Part shown: in pieces, positions 10,501-20,131 of the stretch
Numbering within the stretch: position 1 is the stretch's first letter
Layout: every line of letters starts with the position of its first letter
DNA from: Sinorhizobium sp. A49
GTDB lineage: Bacteria > Pseudomonadota > Alphaproteobacteria > Rhizobiales > Rhizobiaceae
Direction: 5' to 3'
Assembly: GCF_002002725.1 (NCBI RefSeq)
Contig: NZ_MUNW01000041.1
Location: forward strand, 62,001 to 126,000
DNA: 64,000 bases
Position numbers and translations under genes: made by a program
Notes under the pieces: generated by a model
What the model was told of the DNA's origin: nothing
Databases searched by the model: none
Seen by the model: only the letters and a program-made list of their open reading frames with translations

Positions 10501-10892
10501 ATGAATGCGGCGAGCGCCGGCCCCATGGGTTCCGGCGTCATGTAGATCTTCAGGTCGTCGATCAGGTCGTCTGGGTAGGCGAAGGGCCAATGTTCGGACT
10601 CTTCCTCGATGAAGAAGTCGAAGGGGTTGTAGACGGTCATGTCGGCGACCAGATCGACCTCGATCTTCAGTTCGGTGACCGGGTCGGGGAAGACGTAGCG
10701 GGCGAGATAGTTGCCGTAGGGATCCTGCTGCAGATTGACGAAGTGGTTGGCCGGCGAAACCTTCAGCGAGTGGCTGATGACCTTGGTCTTGGAGTGGGCC
10801 GCCGGTTTCAATCGGATGATCTGCGGCGAAAGCCTGATCGGGCGGTCATAGGTATAGTGGGTCAGGTGGTAGATACTGGCCTTGATCGACAT
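7566..10892 (-). CDS. Transglutaminase / DUF2126 putative amidoligase fusion protein
   Basis: A 1108-residue protein and first gene of the operon. Residues 1-290 form a transglutaminase module with triad Cys180 (RGSCRDSSW), His229 ([13 protein letters not shown]) and Asp245 (GLDPTSG). The remainder, to about residue 1100, is DUF2126, a family predicted to be a glutamine-synthetase-like amidoligase, with conserved stretches such as [36 protein letters not shown] and [16 protein letters not shown] at 10892 ([16 protein letters not shown]) is chosen because GAGGGG precedes it; the open frame extends 26 codons further upstream without family character. No signal peptide is visible. The peptide- or polyamine-modifying role is a prediction for the family, not shown by this sequence. 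Confidence 0.92.
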   Translation of the reverse strand: MSIKASIYHLTHYTYDRPIRLSPQIIRLKPAAHSKTKVISHSLKVSPANHFVNLQQDPYGNYLARYVFPDPVTELKIEVDLVADMTVYNPFDFFIEEESEHWPFAYPDDLIDDLKIYMTPEPMGPALAAFMATVDRSRQRTIDMVVGLNARLQQDVGYVIRMEPGVQLPEETLTSARGSCRDSSWLLVQILRNLGYAARFVSGYLIQLAPDLKALDGPSGTERDFTDLHAWAEVYLPGAGWVGLDPTSGLLTGESHIPLAATPHYRNAAPISGGFFGDPATRTDFAFDMKVSRVAEHPRITKPFSDESWEALNALGKHVDQVLSENDVRLTMGGEPTFVSIDDFEAEEWNTEAVGPTKREKADILIRRLRERFAPGGFLHYGQGKWYPGESLPRWTFSLYWRKDGVPIWREPDLIAEENGRHDVTAGDAERLLHVVAAELNVPAEMVVPAFEDPADWLLKEANLPDNVDPANSKLKDPEERSRMARVFERGLTAPTGYVLPVQAWNAQATGVRWMSEKWQTRRGRIFLVPGDSPVGYRLPLGALPYVPPSAYPYIHPVDPTVPRYDLPDFAETSTRQQHSRFQASETPESPQAPPRDEIAGLVRTAISVEPRDGRLCVFMPPTTSIEEYLDLIASTERAASALGLPLHIEGYAPPHDERINVIRVAPDPGVIEVNIHPAASWQECVDITTAVYEEARQSRLGADKFMIDGRHTGTGGGNHVVVGGANPNDSPFLRRPDLLKSIALYWQRHPALSYLFSGMFIGPTSQAPRIDEARHDQLYELEIALAQVPLPGSATPPPLPWLVDRLFRNLLVDVTGNTHRAEICIDKLFSPDGPTGRLGLVEFRGFEMPPNARMSLAQQLLVRALIARFWKHPLDGRFVRWGTALHDRFMLPHHVWQDFLEVLADLRAHGFDLRPEWFEAQLEFRFPFCGQVEYEGGKLEIRQALEPWHVMGEQGAIGGTVRYVDSSVERLQVKLDTPNPGRYTVTCNGRPVPLSKIGANGSAVAGVRYKAWQPSAGLHPVLPVNTPLAFDIYDTWSNRAIGGCVYHVAHPGGRSYETFPVNGNEAEARRLARFEPWGHTPGGYLLHPESPSMEFPLTLDLRRPPGA

Positions 10893-10972
10893 ACCGGATT
10901 TTGTCCCCTCGATGGCAAGTCTGGCGCCGCCATTCCCGGGAAGTTTGTGCAATGCGAAGAGAGAAAGCAAGC

Positions 10973-11012
10973 GCGAAAGACAGCGCCGGATTTCTCCGGC
11001 GCTGTCTTTCGC
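10973..11012 (-). terminator. Intrinsic terminator after the aldo/keto reductase gene
   Basis: A perfect 18-bp inverted repeat (10973-10990 with 10995-11012) with a four-base loop. It separates the aldo/keto reductase gene from the transglutaminase operon, both on the minus strand. The T-rich part is at the end of the stem and just beyond it, so termination strength is uncertain, but the stem is very stable. Confidence 0.75.
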
Positions 11013-11024
11013 CAGGGCTGGCGA

Positions 11025-12062
11025 TCACACTGCCGGCGGGTTCAGGCGCGAGAAGCCCTCTTGTAGGTGATAGGGGAAGTGCGGGTAGGCGGGTGTCTTG
11101 CCGCTGGCCTTGTCCAGCCGGCCGATCTGCTCGGCGGTCAGCGACCAGCCGACAGCACCCAGGTTCTGGCGCAGTTGCTCTTCGTTGCGGGCGCCGATGA
11201 TGACGCTCGACACCGTCGGGCGCTGCAGCAGCCAGTTGATGGCGATCTGCGGGATGGTCTTGCCGGTCTCTTCGGCCAATTGGTCGAGCACATCGACGAT
11301 GTCATAGAGCTTGTCGTCATCGACCGGAGGGCCGAAGGAGGCAGTATCGTGCAGGCGGCTTCCTTCCGGCCAGGGCTGGCCGCGCCGGATCTTGCCGGTC
11401 AGCCGACCCCAGCCGAGCGGGCTCCAGACGAGCGCGCCGACGCCCTGATCGAGCCCAAGCGGCATCAGCTCCCATTCATAGTCGCGCCCGACCAGCGAGT
11501 AGTAGACCTGATGGGCGACGTAGCGCGGGTAGCCGTGTTTTTCCGCCGCGGCCAGCGACTTCATCAACTGCCAGCCGGCGAAATTGGAAACGCCGACGTA
11601 GCGCAGCTTGCCGGCACGCACCAGCGTATCGAGCGTCGAAAGCACCTCTTCGACCGGCGTACCGGCATCGAAGGCGTGCAACTGCATCAGGTCGATATAG
11701 TCGGTGCCGAGGCGGCGCAGCGCGTCGTCGACGCCCTTGACCAACCGCGAGCGGGAGGAGCCGGCGTCGTTCGGGCCGTCGCCCATCGGCAGCGACATCT
11801 TGGTGGAGATCAGCACCTCGTCGCGCCGGCCCTTGATGGCCGCGCCGAGCACCTCTTCGGAGGCGCCGTCCGAATAGACGTCTGCCGTGTCGAACAGATT
11901 GACGCCGGCCTCGATGCAGATGTCGACGAGACGGCGTGCCTCGGCATTGTCGCTGTTGCCCCAGGCGCTGAAAAGCGGGCCCTTGCCGCCGAACGTACCA
12001 GCGCCGAAACTGAGTGCCGGAACCTTCAATCCTGATGAGCCAAGCCGTCTGTATTCCATCAT
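11025..12062 (-). CDS. Aldo/keto reductase
   Basis: A 345-residue NAD(P)H-dependent reductase of the AKR superfamily (YajO/Tas-like branch). Visible features are the N-terminal strand MEYRRLGSSGLKVPALSFGAGTFGG (quoted in part: LGSSGLKVPALSFG), the catalytic Asp/Tyr region NLFDTADVYSDGASEEVLG, the DYIDLMQLHAFD segment and the phosphate-binding SSVIIGARNEEQLRQNL near the C-terminus. The start has a good AGGAG site eight bases upstream. It is divergent from a LysR gene 106 bases away, which is the usual arrangement of a LysR regulator and its target. The substrate cannot be deduced. Confidence 0.92.
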   Translation of the reverse strand: MMEYRRLGSSGLKVPALSFGAGTFGGKGPLFSAWGNSDNAEARRLVDICIEAGVNLFDTADVYSDGASEEVLGAAIKGRRDEVLISTKMSLPMGDGPNDAGSSRSRLVKGVDDALRRLGTDYIDLMQLHAFDAGTPVEEVLSTLDTLVRAGKLRYVGVSNFAGWQLMKSLAAAEKHGYPRYVAHQVYYSLVGRDYEWELMPLGLDQGVGALVWSPLGWGRLTGKIRRGQPWPEGSRLHDTASFGPPVDDDKLYDIVDVLDQLAEETGKTIPQIAINWLLQRPTVSSVIIGARNEEQLRQNLGAVGWSLTAEQIGRLDKASGKTPAYPHFPYHLQEGFSRLNPPAV

Positions 12063-13063
12063 TCGAACTCCTCGTTGCTTTCATGCCTGTCTAGCAAGAG
12101 GAAGGTGGTGTCTGCGCCATTTGAGAGGTAGACCATTTGCAGGAACATCATTTGTGAGTTCAAATCACATGTCTCGAAACTCGATCAACCGTTCCGGCGA
12201 AATGGCCGTCTTCGTCAGGGCCGTCGAGCTCGGCGGCTTCTCGGCGGCGGCGCGCGAATGCTGCATGACGCCGTCGGCGGTGAGCAAGCTGGTGCAGCGG
12301 CTGGAAGACAGGCTTGGCGTGCGGCTGATCAACCGTTCGACGCGGCAATTGCAGCTGACGCCGGAGGGCTGTGCCTTTCACGAGCGGGCGGCCCGCATTC
12401 TCGCCGATATCGACGACGCGGAGCGACAGGCAGCCGCCGGCGACGTGCCGGGAGGGCGTGTCCGCATCAACGCCAGCGCGTCCTTTGCCACCCATGTGCT
12501 GATGCCGCTGCTGCCGGAATTGCTGAGCGCATACCCGGATCTGTCGGTCGATATCATCCAGACCGATGCCGTCGTCGACCTGATGACGGAGCGCGTCGAC
12601 ATCGCGATCCGCGCGGGGCCGCTCAAGGCCTCCAGCCTGATTGCGCGCAAACTCGGCAGCACGTCGACGATCATTGTCGCAGCGCCCTCTTACATCGCGC
12701 GTTACGGCAGGCCCGAGAACCTTGAAGAGCTACTGACGCACAACCGCCTGAGCCTCAGCTATACCAGGGCCATCGACGGCTGGCCGGTATTGTCCAACGG
12801 GCAGACCATATTGGTGCCGCCGAGCGAAAAGGTGCGCGTCAGCGACGGCGAGGGATTGCGCCGGCTGGCGCTGGCCGGCGTCGGACTGGCGAGGATGGCG
12901 GCCTTCACGGTTCGGGACGACATCGAAGCCGGCCGGCTGGTGCCGCTTCTCGAGCATCTCAATCCGGGGGACCGAGAAACCTTCCATGCGGTGTTTCAAG
13001 GGCAGGGCGGCGCGCTGGGGGCGGGCACGGCTTTCCGGCTGATGACGAGACGGGAGTCCAGGG

Positions 13064-14821
<1,758 letters not shown>

Positions 14822-15115
14822 TTGCGCGAAGTTGGTCCACCAATGCACCGGCAACGTACCGGAGGTCGCGACAATTCGTTGCCGCGAAGAACGAATGCTT
14901 TCCGCGATCAGTGATACGTGCCGCAGTACTATCGCATAAGGTGTTAAATATCCTTGAAATGCCCTAAAATACCAGGGGTAAAACTGCAACTGAGGGATGC
15001 GCACGGCGCAGGGCATGCGCAGTTGACAGAACTGTGCCTGACGTCCGGCGCCCAGTGCGGTTCGACCTGCCTGGGCCGCATCGGCGGGTGCCAGGCAGAT
15101 CCGTTTCAATGGCGC

Positions 15116-15886
15116 TCAGCCTCGCTGGCCGACCAGGGCAAAGAGGGCGCCTTGAGGGTCGAGCGCCTGGACGATCCAGGCCCCGCCCGGCACTTCCATC
15201 GGCTCGAGCACGATCTTGCCACCGCCGGATTTGATGCGCTCGATGGCCGTGTCGAGCGCTGGAACGCTGATGTAATAGAGCCAATAAGGGGACGGGATGT
15301 CCTTCGGCTTGGTCATCATGCCGCCGGCCTGGGCGCCATCGATGGCAAAGATCTGGTAGGTGCCCATCTCGCCCATATCCATGCCCTGGTCCTTGGTCCA
15401 GCCGAAGGCCCCGGCATAGAAGGGGAAGGCCGTGTCGAGGTCCCCGGACATCAGTTCGTGCCAGCCGATCTGGCCGGGCGCCATCGGGTCGACAGCGGGT
15501 GGTGGTTCGCCGATGCCGGTGAACAGGGCGAAAACCGCTCCATGAGGGTCGGTGGCGATGGCGAAGCGGCCGATGCCGGGGATGTCGTCGGGCGCGCGGT
15601 GGATCTTGCCGCCCTTGGCAGCAACATCCGCGGCCGCGGCATCGACATCGTCGACGCCGATATAGCCGAGCCAGGCGGGCGGCACGTTCATCTCGAGTGC
15701 GCCCTCGGGCATGGTCATCAGCCCTGCGACTTGCTGCTCGCCTTTCGTAAACAGGGTATAGCTCACGCCCGGCATGCCGGCGTCGCGGGCGTCCCATCCG
15801 ACGACATCCTTGTAGAAGGTTTCTGCCGCACTGATGTCGGTCGTCATCAGTTCGTACCAGACGAATTTGCCGTGATGGCCTGCCAT
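15116..15886 (-). CDS. VOC family protein (glyoxalase/dioxygenase superfamily, two modules)
   Basis: A 256-residue protein with two tandem VOC modules: MAGHHGKFVWYELMTTDISA starts the first, and GQIGWHELMSGDLDTAFPFY starts the second near residue 135. The paired FVWYELMT and IGWHELMS strands and the terminal FALFTGIG and FALVGQRG strands mark the repeats. Members of this group often resemble hydroxylase/antibiotic-resistance VOC proteins, with no fixed reaction. The start at 15886 has GGAGGACAGAAG in front. It is the last of three minus-strand genes with DUF1579 and DUF899, a common rhizobial grouping of small detoxification-type proteins. Confidence 0.9.
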   Translation of the reverse strand: MAGHHGKFVWYELMTTDISAAETFYKDVVGWDARDAGMPGVSYTLFTKGEQQVAGLMTMPEGALEMNVPPAWLGYIGVDDVDAAAADVAAKGGKIHRAPDDIPGIGRFAIATDPHGAVFALFTGIGEPPPAVDPMAPGQIGWHELMSGDLDTAFPFYAGAFGWTKDQGMDMGEMGTYQIFAIDGAQAGGMMTKPKDIPSPYWLYYISVPALDTAIERIKSGGGKIVLEPMEVPGGAWIVQALDPQGALFALVGQRG

Positions 15887-15966
15887 CTTCTGTCCTCCGG
15901 TTGCAAAGTTGGAAGCCGCGCTGATCGAGGCCAACGCGCGCCGAGTGATATGTTTGAAATTCGCCG

Positions 15967-16431
15967 TCAGAGGCGGGTGTATTGCGCCGTCATCAGTTCC
16001 TTCCAGGTCCCGTCGTCCCTTCTGACATGGGCTGTCAGCAGCCGTAGGGATTGGCCGTGAAGGGTTATTGCGTCGCGATATCTCGCCTGCTTTCCCGGAA
16101 CATCGAAGTCCGGACCATCGCAATAGAGGGAGAGTGTCCGTCCGTCGGGTTCAAGCTCGCCGTCATAGATCCACATGTGGGTCATCATCGAACCGACCCA
16201 GGTCCCAACGAAGCGACCGGTTTCAGGGTTGTAACCGAGGGTCATCAAGCTCTGGCCGAAATTGCCGTCCGGCATCGTGCCGCGCCCTTCGAAGACCGTC
16301 CAGAGACCTTCAAGGCTGCGAACATGTTCGGTCCAGGGGGGGCCTTTCACCGGCGCATCGGGTGTGTGCACCTGCCAATCGCCGAGCAATTGCTCAAGCC
16401 AGCGATGGGCCTCCTGCGGCTCCGCTTTCAT
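15967..16431 (-). CDS. DUF1579 family protein
   Basis: A 154-residue cytoplasmic protein with the pattern LGDWQVHT...GLWTVFEGRGTMPDG...LGYNPETGRFVGTWVGSM that I recognise as DUF1579, a beta-barrel domain of unknown function. It ends 80 bases before the VOC gene on the same strand and is probably cotranscribed with it. Nothing in the sequence reveals a substrate. Confidence 0.85.
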   Translation of the reverse strand: MKAEPQEAHRWLEQLLGDWQVHTPDAPVKGPPWTEHVRSLEGLWTVFEGRGTMPDGNFGQSLMTLGYNPETGRFVGTWVGSMMTHMWIYDGELEPDGRTLSLYCDGPDFDVPGKQARYRDAITLHGQSLRLLTAHVRRDDGTWKELMTAQYTRL

Positions 16432-16552
16432 CGATGTTTCCCTTCCGAGGGCGGCTTGCCATTCGATCTGAGATGCACGTCAAGGGTACAGGCGAGTAGA
16501 AACGCACGCGAAGAGGAAAGGTTCCATCGCCGGGTGCGTTGCTATCGGAGGC

Positions 16553-17281
16553 TCAGCCGGCCTTGCGTCGAGGGGCATCTTCGTATTCGTCGTTGCGACG
16601 CACGAAACCCTGTGTGCCCTCTTCATTTCGTCCCTTCGGCGCGCGGTCGAGAAGCATCAGCGTGCCGACCATTTCCTCAAGCCCGCGGGCATAGGTGGAA
16701 TAGGTGTGGTAGACGGCGCCGTCGTCGGCCTTCTGGAAGGCGCTGAGGCCAGGCAGTTCCTCGTGCGCATTGGCACTTTCGGTCTCGGTGAAGTTGTAGA
16801 CGACCTTGCCTTCAGCGAGTTCGGCCTGAGTGAACGCGACGTGAAAGTCGCTGTTGAAGCCGTTGCCCTCGGCCGAAACCCAGGGAAAGTGCCAGTCCAT
16901 GCGTTTCCTGTAGGCCTCGAGCTTGGAAAGCGGCGCATTGGACGCGGCGATCAAGGTGACGTCGTGGTGATTGAGGTGCGGCAGCATGCCGTCGAAATGA
17001 TCGACGAGGAACGAGCAGCCGGGGCATCCGGCTTCCCAGGTCGGGCCGAACATGAAGTGGTAGACGACAAGCTGGCTGCGTCCGTCGAAGAGATCGGCCA
17101 GGGATTTCTGACCGTTCGGCGTATCGAAGATGTAGGATTTTTCCATCTTCACCCAGGGCAAGGCGCGGCGCGCTTCGTTGACCTTGTCCCTCAGGTGGGT
17201 GTGCTCTTTTTCCAGATCCAGCAGGCTTTTTCGCGCTTCAAGCCATTCCTGTGGCGATACGACTGCATGCTCCTGTCTCAT
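16553..17281 (-). CDS. DUF899 thioredoxin-like family protein
   Basis: A 242-residue protein with the DUF899 hallmarks LVVYHFMFGPTWEAGCPGC (a CPGC pair like the active site of thioredoxin folds), DWHFPWVSAEGNGFNSDF and VYHTYSTYARGLEEM. The ATG at 17281 (MRQEHAVVSPQEWLEAR) is chosen over one six codons upstream because AGGAGGAACGGG lies directly in front of it. It is divergent from a marR gene, with a perfect palindrome in the 61-base gap. A redox role is suggested by the CxxC and by context, not proven. Confidence 0.9.
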   Translation of the reverse strand: MRQEHAVVSPQEWLEARKSLLDLEKEHTHLRDKVNEARRALPWVKMEKSYIFDTPNGQKSLADLFDGRSQLVVYHFMFGPTWEAGCPGCSFLVDHFDGMLPHLNHHDVTLIAASNAPLSKLEAYRKRMDWHFPWVSAEGNGFNSDFHVAFTQAELAEGKVVYNFTETESANAHEELPGLSAFQKADDGAVYHTYSTYARGLEEMVGTLMLLDRAPKGRNEEGTQGFVRRNDEYEDAPRRKAG

Positions 17282-17296
17282 GCCCGTTCCTCCTTC

Positions 17297-17333
17297 CAAC
17301 GTTGCACTTGACTAATTACGTTGATATCAACGT
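17297..17333. promoter_or_regulatory. Palindromic operator between DUF899 and marR genes
   Basis: The gap contains a perfect 16-base palindrome ACGTTGATATCAACGT at 17318-17333 and a second short palindrome CAACGTTG at 17297-17304 sharing the CAACGT half-site. Position and symmetry fit binding by a dimeric MarR protein to control both divergent promoters. Assignment to the adjacent regulator is inference. Confidence 0.65.
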
Positions 17334-17342
17334 TAATCAATC

Positions 17343-17789
17343 ATGTCAAAATCGCCGACCATTCCGTTCGAGACCACATTGTTCGTAAAGGACACCTGCC
17401 TGTGCCTGCACGTCCAGCGCGCGGCCCGTGCGATCGCCCGTCAGTTCGATGAGGCGTTGCGACCACTTGACATCACCAACGGGCAGTTTTCCCTGCTGAT
17501 GGCGCTCAATCGCCCGGTGCCGCCGAACATGCGTGCCGTGGCTTCGCTGCTTGCCATGGACCGGACGACGCTGACGGCGGCGCTGAAGCCGCTGGAACGA
17601 CGCAGGCTCGTCGAGATTTTCGCCGACGAGGACGACCGGCGGTCGCGCAGGCTGCGGTTGACACCGGAGGGTGAGGGTCTGCTGGCGCGGGCCGTTCCGA
17701 TCTGGAAGGCAACCCACGAGGTCGTCGACGAGAGGCTGGGACAGGGCGGGCCGGAGCGTTTGCGCGCCGATCTTCTGCAGTTTTCTTAA
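17343..17789 (+). CDS. MarR family transcriptional regulator
   Basis: A 148-residue winged-helix regulator: ITNGQFSLLMALNR (helix region), RAVASLLAMDRTTLTAALKPLERRRLVE (recognition helix) and the beta wing DEDDRRSRRLRLTPEG. Two cysteines close to the N-terminus (Cys19 and Cys21 in KDTCLCLHVQ) are suggestive of thiol sensing, as in some OhrR-like MarR proteins, but this is inference. It is divergent from the DUF899-DUF1579-VOC group and starts ten bases after the palindrome in the shared gap, so it probably represses that group and itself. Confidence 0.9.
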   Translation: MSKSPTIPFETTLFVKDTCLCLHVQRAARAIARQFDEALRPLDITNGQFSLLMALNRPVPPNMRAVASLLAMDRTTLTAALKPLERRRLVEIFADEDDRRSRRLRLTPEGEGLLARAVPIWKATHEVVDERLGQGGPERLRADLLQFS

Positions 17790-17794
17790 AGCCG

Positions 17795-17908
17795 GGCCAG
17801 CGCTCTGGAGTGTTTCCGATTGAGACAGAATCGTAGAAGCGCGTTATCTCTTTGCTTTACGCATTTCCTGACGGAAAACCGCTTCGCACTTTTCCTGGGA
17901 ATGCTCTA
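17795..17908 (-). repeat. Rhizobial intergenic repeat, copy 1
   Basis: Read on the minus strand this gap carries AGCATTCC, GAAAAGTGCGAAGCGGTTTTCC, AAATGCGTAAAGCAAAGAGAT and ACGATTCTGTCTCAATCGGAAA-like blocks (each partly quoted: GTGCGAAGCGGTTTTCCGT). The same order of blocks occurs on the plus strand at 19450-19556. I know this as a common non-coding palindromic repeat type of rhizobial genomes. Confidence 0.65.
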
Positions 17909-18367
17909 AGCCGTCGCCGGGCGATCCCGCAGCAGGGCGATGGCGTCGGCGATCAATGCGGTTGCCTGCCGCAGCCGCTCCTCGCCGAGTTCCGCGCCGA
18001 AGGCATCAGCCCAGACGGCCTGCCTCGCCTTGATTTCATCCAGCACCTCTTCGCCGCGCGGCGTCGGCATCATCAGCTTGGCACGCTGATGCGCCGGATT
18101 GTCGCCATAGGCGATCAGTCCCTCTTCTTCGAGCAGATCGGCGATGCGCTGCACGCCTTGTCGCGCAAGGCCAAGCGCGCGTGCGGCATCGGCGACTGAC
18201 ATCGGCGCATGGTTTGCCGCCGCCAGCACCTGCCAGCGTGCACTCGTCTGTCCTGAGGGTTTGGCGAGCACGTCGCCTGCTGCCGTCAATGGACCGGTCA
18301 GGCGAAGCACCGAGATGGCGAACTCGGCGAAGGCGTGGCCGGCGGGGGTGCGGACGGGGTCATTCAT
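17906..18367 (-). CDS. MarR family transcriptional regulator
   Basis: A 153-residue winged-helix protein: TSARWQVLAAANHAPMSVAD, the recognition region ARALGLARQGVQRIADLLEE and the wing GDNPAHQRAKLMMPTPRG. Start MNDPVRTPAGHAF at 18367 is preferred; an ATG six codons further upstream is possible and neither has a clear ribosome binding site. It is divergent from the first GFA gene. The shared gap holds the dyad at 18402-18419, and two related dyads precede the second GFA gene, which points to this protein as their regulator. Confidence 0.88.
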   Translation of the reverse strand: MNDPVRTPAGHAFAEFAISVLRLTGPLTAAGDVLAKPSGQTSARWQVLAAANHAPMSVADAARALGLARQGVQRIADLLEEEGLIAYGDNPAHQRAKLMMPTPRGEEVLDEIKARQAVWADAFGAELGEERLRQATALIADAIALLRDRPATA

Positions 18368-18401
18368 GTTGACAGTAACTACCATTGTGCGATGGTGGAT
18401 A

Positions 18402-18419
18402 ATGACAGCATGTTGTCAT
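18402..18419. promoter_or_regulatory. Operator-like dyad 1 (marR / GFA1 gap)
   Basis: ATGACAGCATGTTGTCAT: two nine-base half-sites that match at eight positions (TGACA/TGTCA core). It lies between the divergent marR gene and the first GFA gene and resembles the two dyads at 18942-18959 and 18976-18993. Confidence 0.6.
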
Positions 18420-18467
18420 GATGGCGCGCTCGTCGCAAGCGTTTTGATCGTACGAAAGGAAACGGGA

Positions 18468-18875
18468 ATGGCAAAACGAACCTACAAAGGCAGTTGCCAC
18501 TGCGGCGTTGTGCGCTACGAGGCCGATTTCGACCTCGACGCCGGAACGACCAAGTGCAACTGTTCGCTCTGTGCCAAGGTGCGGTACTGGGGCGTGCAGG
18601 TCCAGCCCGGAGATTTTCGGCTTCTATGCGATGAGGCCGATATCGGCGACTACCAGTTCGGCGCCAAGGTCGGTCATCACCGCTTCTGCCGAGCCTGCGG
18701 CATCGTGCCGTTCACTCATGGCTACGTCGAGGAACTGGGTGGGGCCTATTACTCCGTCAATCTCGCCTGCGTCGACGACCTCGACCCTTCGGCGCTCGCC
18801 GACGCCTCGGTCTACTATATGGACGGACGCAGCGACAACTGGGCCAATGCCCCTGCAGAAGTCAGACACCTTTAG
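18468..18875 (+). CDS. GFA family protein (glutathione-dependent formaldehyde-activating domain), copy 1
   Basis: A 135-residue zinc-binding protein of the GFA/CENP-V family. The cysteine ligands are visible: GSCHCG near the N-terminus, KCNCSLC in the middle and FCRACG with the following IVPF. Start ATG 18468 has GAAAGGAAACGGG in front. Family members are named after an enzyme proposed to join formaldehyde and glutathione, but most have no shown reaction. The second GFA gene 170 bases downstream is a clear paralogue of the same length and motif order. Confidence 0.92.
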   Translation: MAKRTYKGSCHCGVVRYEADFDLDAGTTKCNCSLCAKVRYWGVQVQPGDFRLLCDEADIGDYQFGAKVGHHRFCRACGIVPFTHGYVEELGGAYYSVNLACVDDLDPSALADASVYYMDGRSDNWANAPAEVRHL

Positions 18876-18941
18876 ACAGGTGCGCTATCCGGATGCGGCG
18901 CCCGCTAGCGCCCGTTTCCCGAAGCCTGGTCGCCAAATTAT

Positions 18942-18993
18942 TTGACAATATGTTGTCGTTATGCAAAAAGTGAAATTGACAATAAGTTGTCAA
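18942..18993. promoter_or_regulatory. Two tandem operator-like dyads upstream of GFA2
   Basis: TTGACAATATGTTGTCGT at 18942-18959 and TTGACAATAAGTTGTCAA at 18976-18993, the latter with perfect seven-base arms; centres are 34 bases apart. Both share the TTGACA..TTGTC pattern of the dyad in front of GFA1. Because TTGACA also resembles a -35 box, binding here would block the promoter. Confidence 0.62.
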
Positions 18994-19044
18994 CATTGTT
19001 GCGCTCAGCGCGCGTTGTCTGGTCTTCAATTGGGAGTGACGGTG

Positions 19045-19449
19045 ATGAAACTGACCTATCGGGGAAGCTGCCATTGCGGAAAGATCCGCTATGAGGCCGA
19101 CATCGATCTCGACGCCGGTACCGGCAAGTGCAATTGCTCGATCTGCTGGAAAAAGCGCTACTGGGGCGCGATCGTCAAACCGGATGCGTTCCGACTGCAG
19201 GCAGAGGAAGTCGATATCGCCGACTACCAGTTCGGAAGCATGAGCGGGCATCATCGCTTCTGCAAGACCTGCGGCATTGCCGCCTTTGGCCATGGCTATA
19301 TCGAAGAGATCGGCGGCGCCTACTACTCCGTCAATCTGGCCGCCCTCGACGATCTCGATCCGGCGGTGCTGGCAGAGGCGCCGGTTCAATACATGGACGG
19401 CCGCAACAACAACTGGTTCCACCCGCCGGCCGAAACGCGGCATCTCTAG
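19045..19449 (+). CDS. GFA family protein, copy 2
   Basis: A 134-residue paralogue of the preceding gene with the same zinc ligands (GSCHCG, KCNCSIC, FCKTCG) and closely matching runs such as YYSVNL, YMDGR and the terminal RHL. ATG 19045 (MKLTYRGSCHCG) is preferred: an open frame starting at 18961 would place the operator-like dyad inside the gene and adds residues unlike the family, whereas GGGAGTG precedes the chosen start. Probably arose by local duplication; both copies look intact. Confidence 0.92.
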   Translation: MKLTYRGSCHCGKIRYEADIDLDAGTGKCNCSICWKKRYWGAIVKPDAFRLQAEEVDIADYQFGSMSGHHRFCKTCGIAAFGHGYIEEIGGAYYSVNLAALDDLDPAVLAEAPVQYMDGRNNNWFHPPAETRHL

Positions 19450-19556
19450 AGAATTTCCCGGAAAAGTGCGAAGCGGGTTTCCGGCAGAAGATGCGAGGAA
19501 ACAAGGAGATAGCGTGCTTCTGTGCCTCCGTCTGAACCGAAAGCGCTGTAGGACAG
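19450..19556 (+). repeat. Rhizobial intergenic repeat, copy 2
   Basis: Contains GGAAAAGTGCGAAGCGGGTTT, GATGCG, AAACAAGGAGATAGCG and a CGTCTGAACCGAAAGCGCTG block in the same order as the minus-strand reading of 17795-17908 (blocks quoted in part). It follows the second GFA gene directly; no open frame uses it. Confidence 0.6.
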
Positions 19557-19590
19557 GTCCTCAGGCATCGGCGCGGCGCGGCGGCAAGTT

Positions 19591-20021
19591 TCAAACCTTT
19601 CGGAACTCGAGGTGATATGTGACCTCTTCGCCGGTTGTCGGATCGACGCCCGGCGCGCTGTGGATTACCAGCCGCTCGCCATCCAGAATATAGGGACGGG
19701 TCAGGTCCGAAGTGCCCCAGATGGGATTCCAGCTCGCATCGACATGATGGATGACTTTGCCGTCGTCAAGCGTATAGGAGCCGGCATAGGCGAGCATCGA
19801 ATCGAACAGCGCCACCTTTTCCTCGTCGGTGGGTGCCGTGCCCTTTGGTGCGGGTCGGTGACGCTCGCGACCACCACCGCAGTCATGCGGCCATCGGGCT
19901 GGTAGGAGAGATAGCCGATAGGGTCTGGCCCCATGGCATCGGTGACTTCGCCCGATACCACCGCCTTGCGGGTCCAGGAGAGCATTTTCCAGGTGCCGAG
20001 CAGGTCCGCTGCGTTTGTCAT
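19591..20021 (-). pseudogene. Lipocalin-like domain protein, frameshifted
   Basis: The N-terminal part MTNAADLLGTWKMLSWTRK...DAMGPDPIGYLSYQPDGRMTAVVVAS is read from 20021; the C-terminal part RPAPKGTAPTDEEKVALFDSMLAYAGSY...HHVDASWNPIWG...GEEVTYHLEFRKV is in another frame and ends at 19591. Together they make one complete ~140-residue lipocalin-like (PF13924-type) protein. The break is at about 19858-19862. Removing two bases there would give VVVASDRPAPKG, which fits the family pattern; restoring one missing base is the alternative. Either a recent pseudogene or a sequencing error. Confidence 0.8.
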
Positions 20022-20131
20022 CGTTCACCCCGATAAAATTAGATAAATCTAAAATAGCAGGTGAATCGCGTGCGGAACAGGCGGGCTGAGCTTGGTAACG
20101 GCGTGTGTGGTCGTGAGCGGTTCCACCCGCA

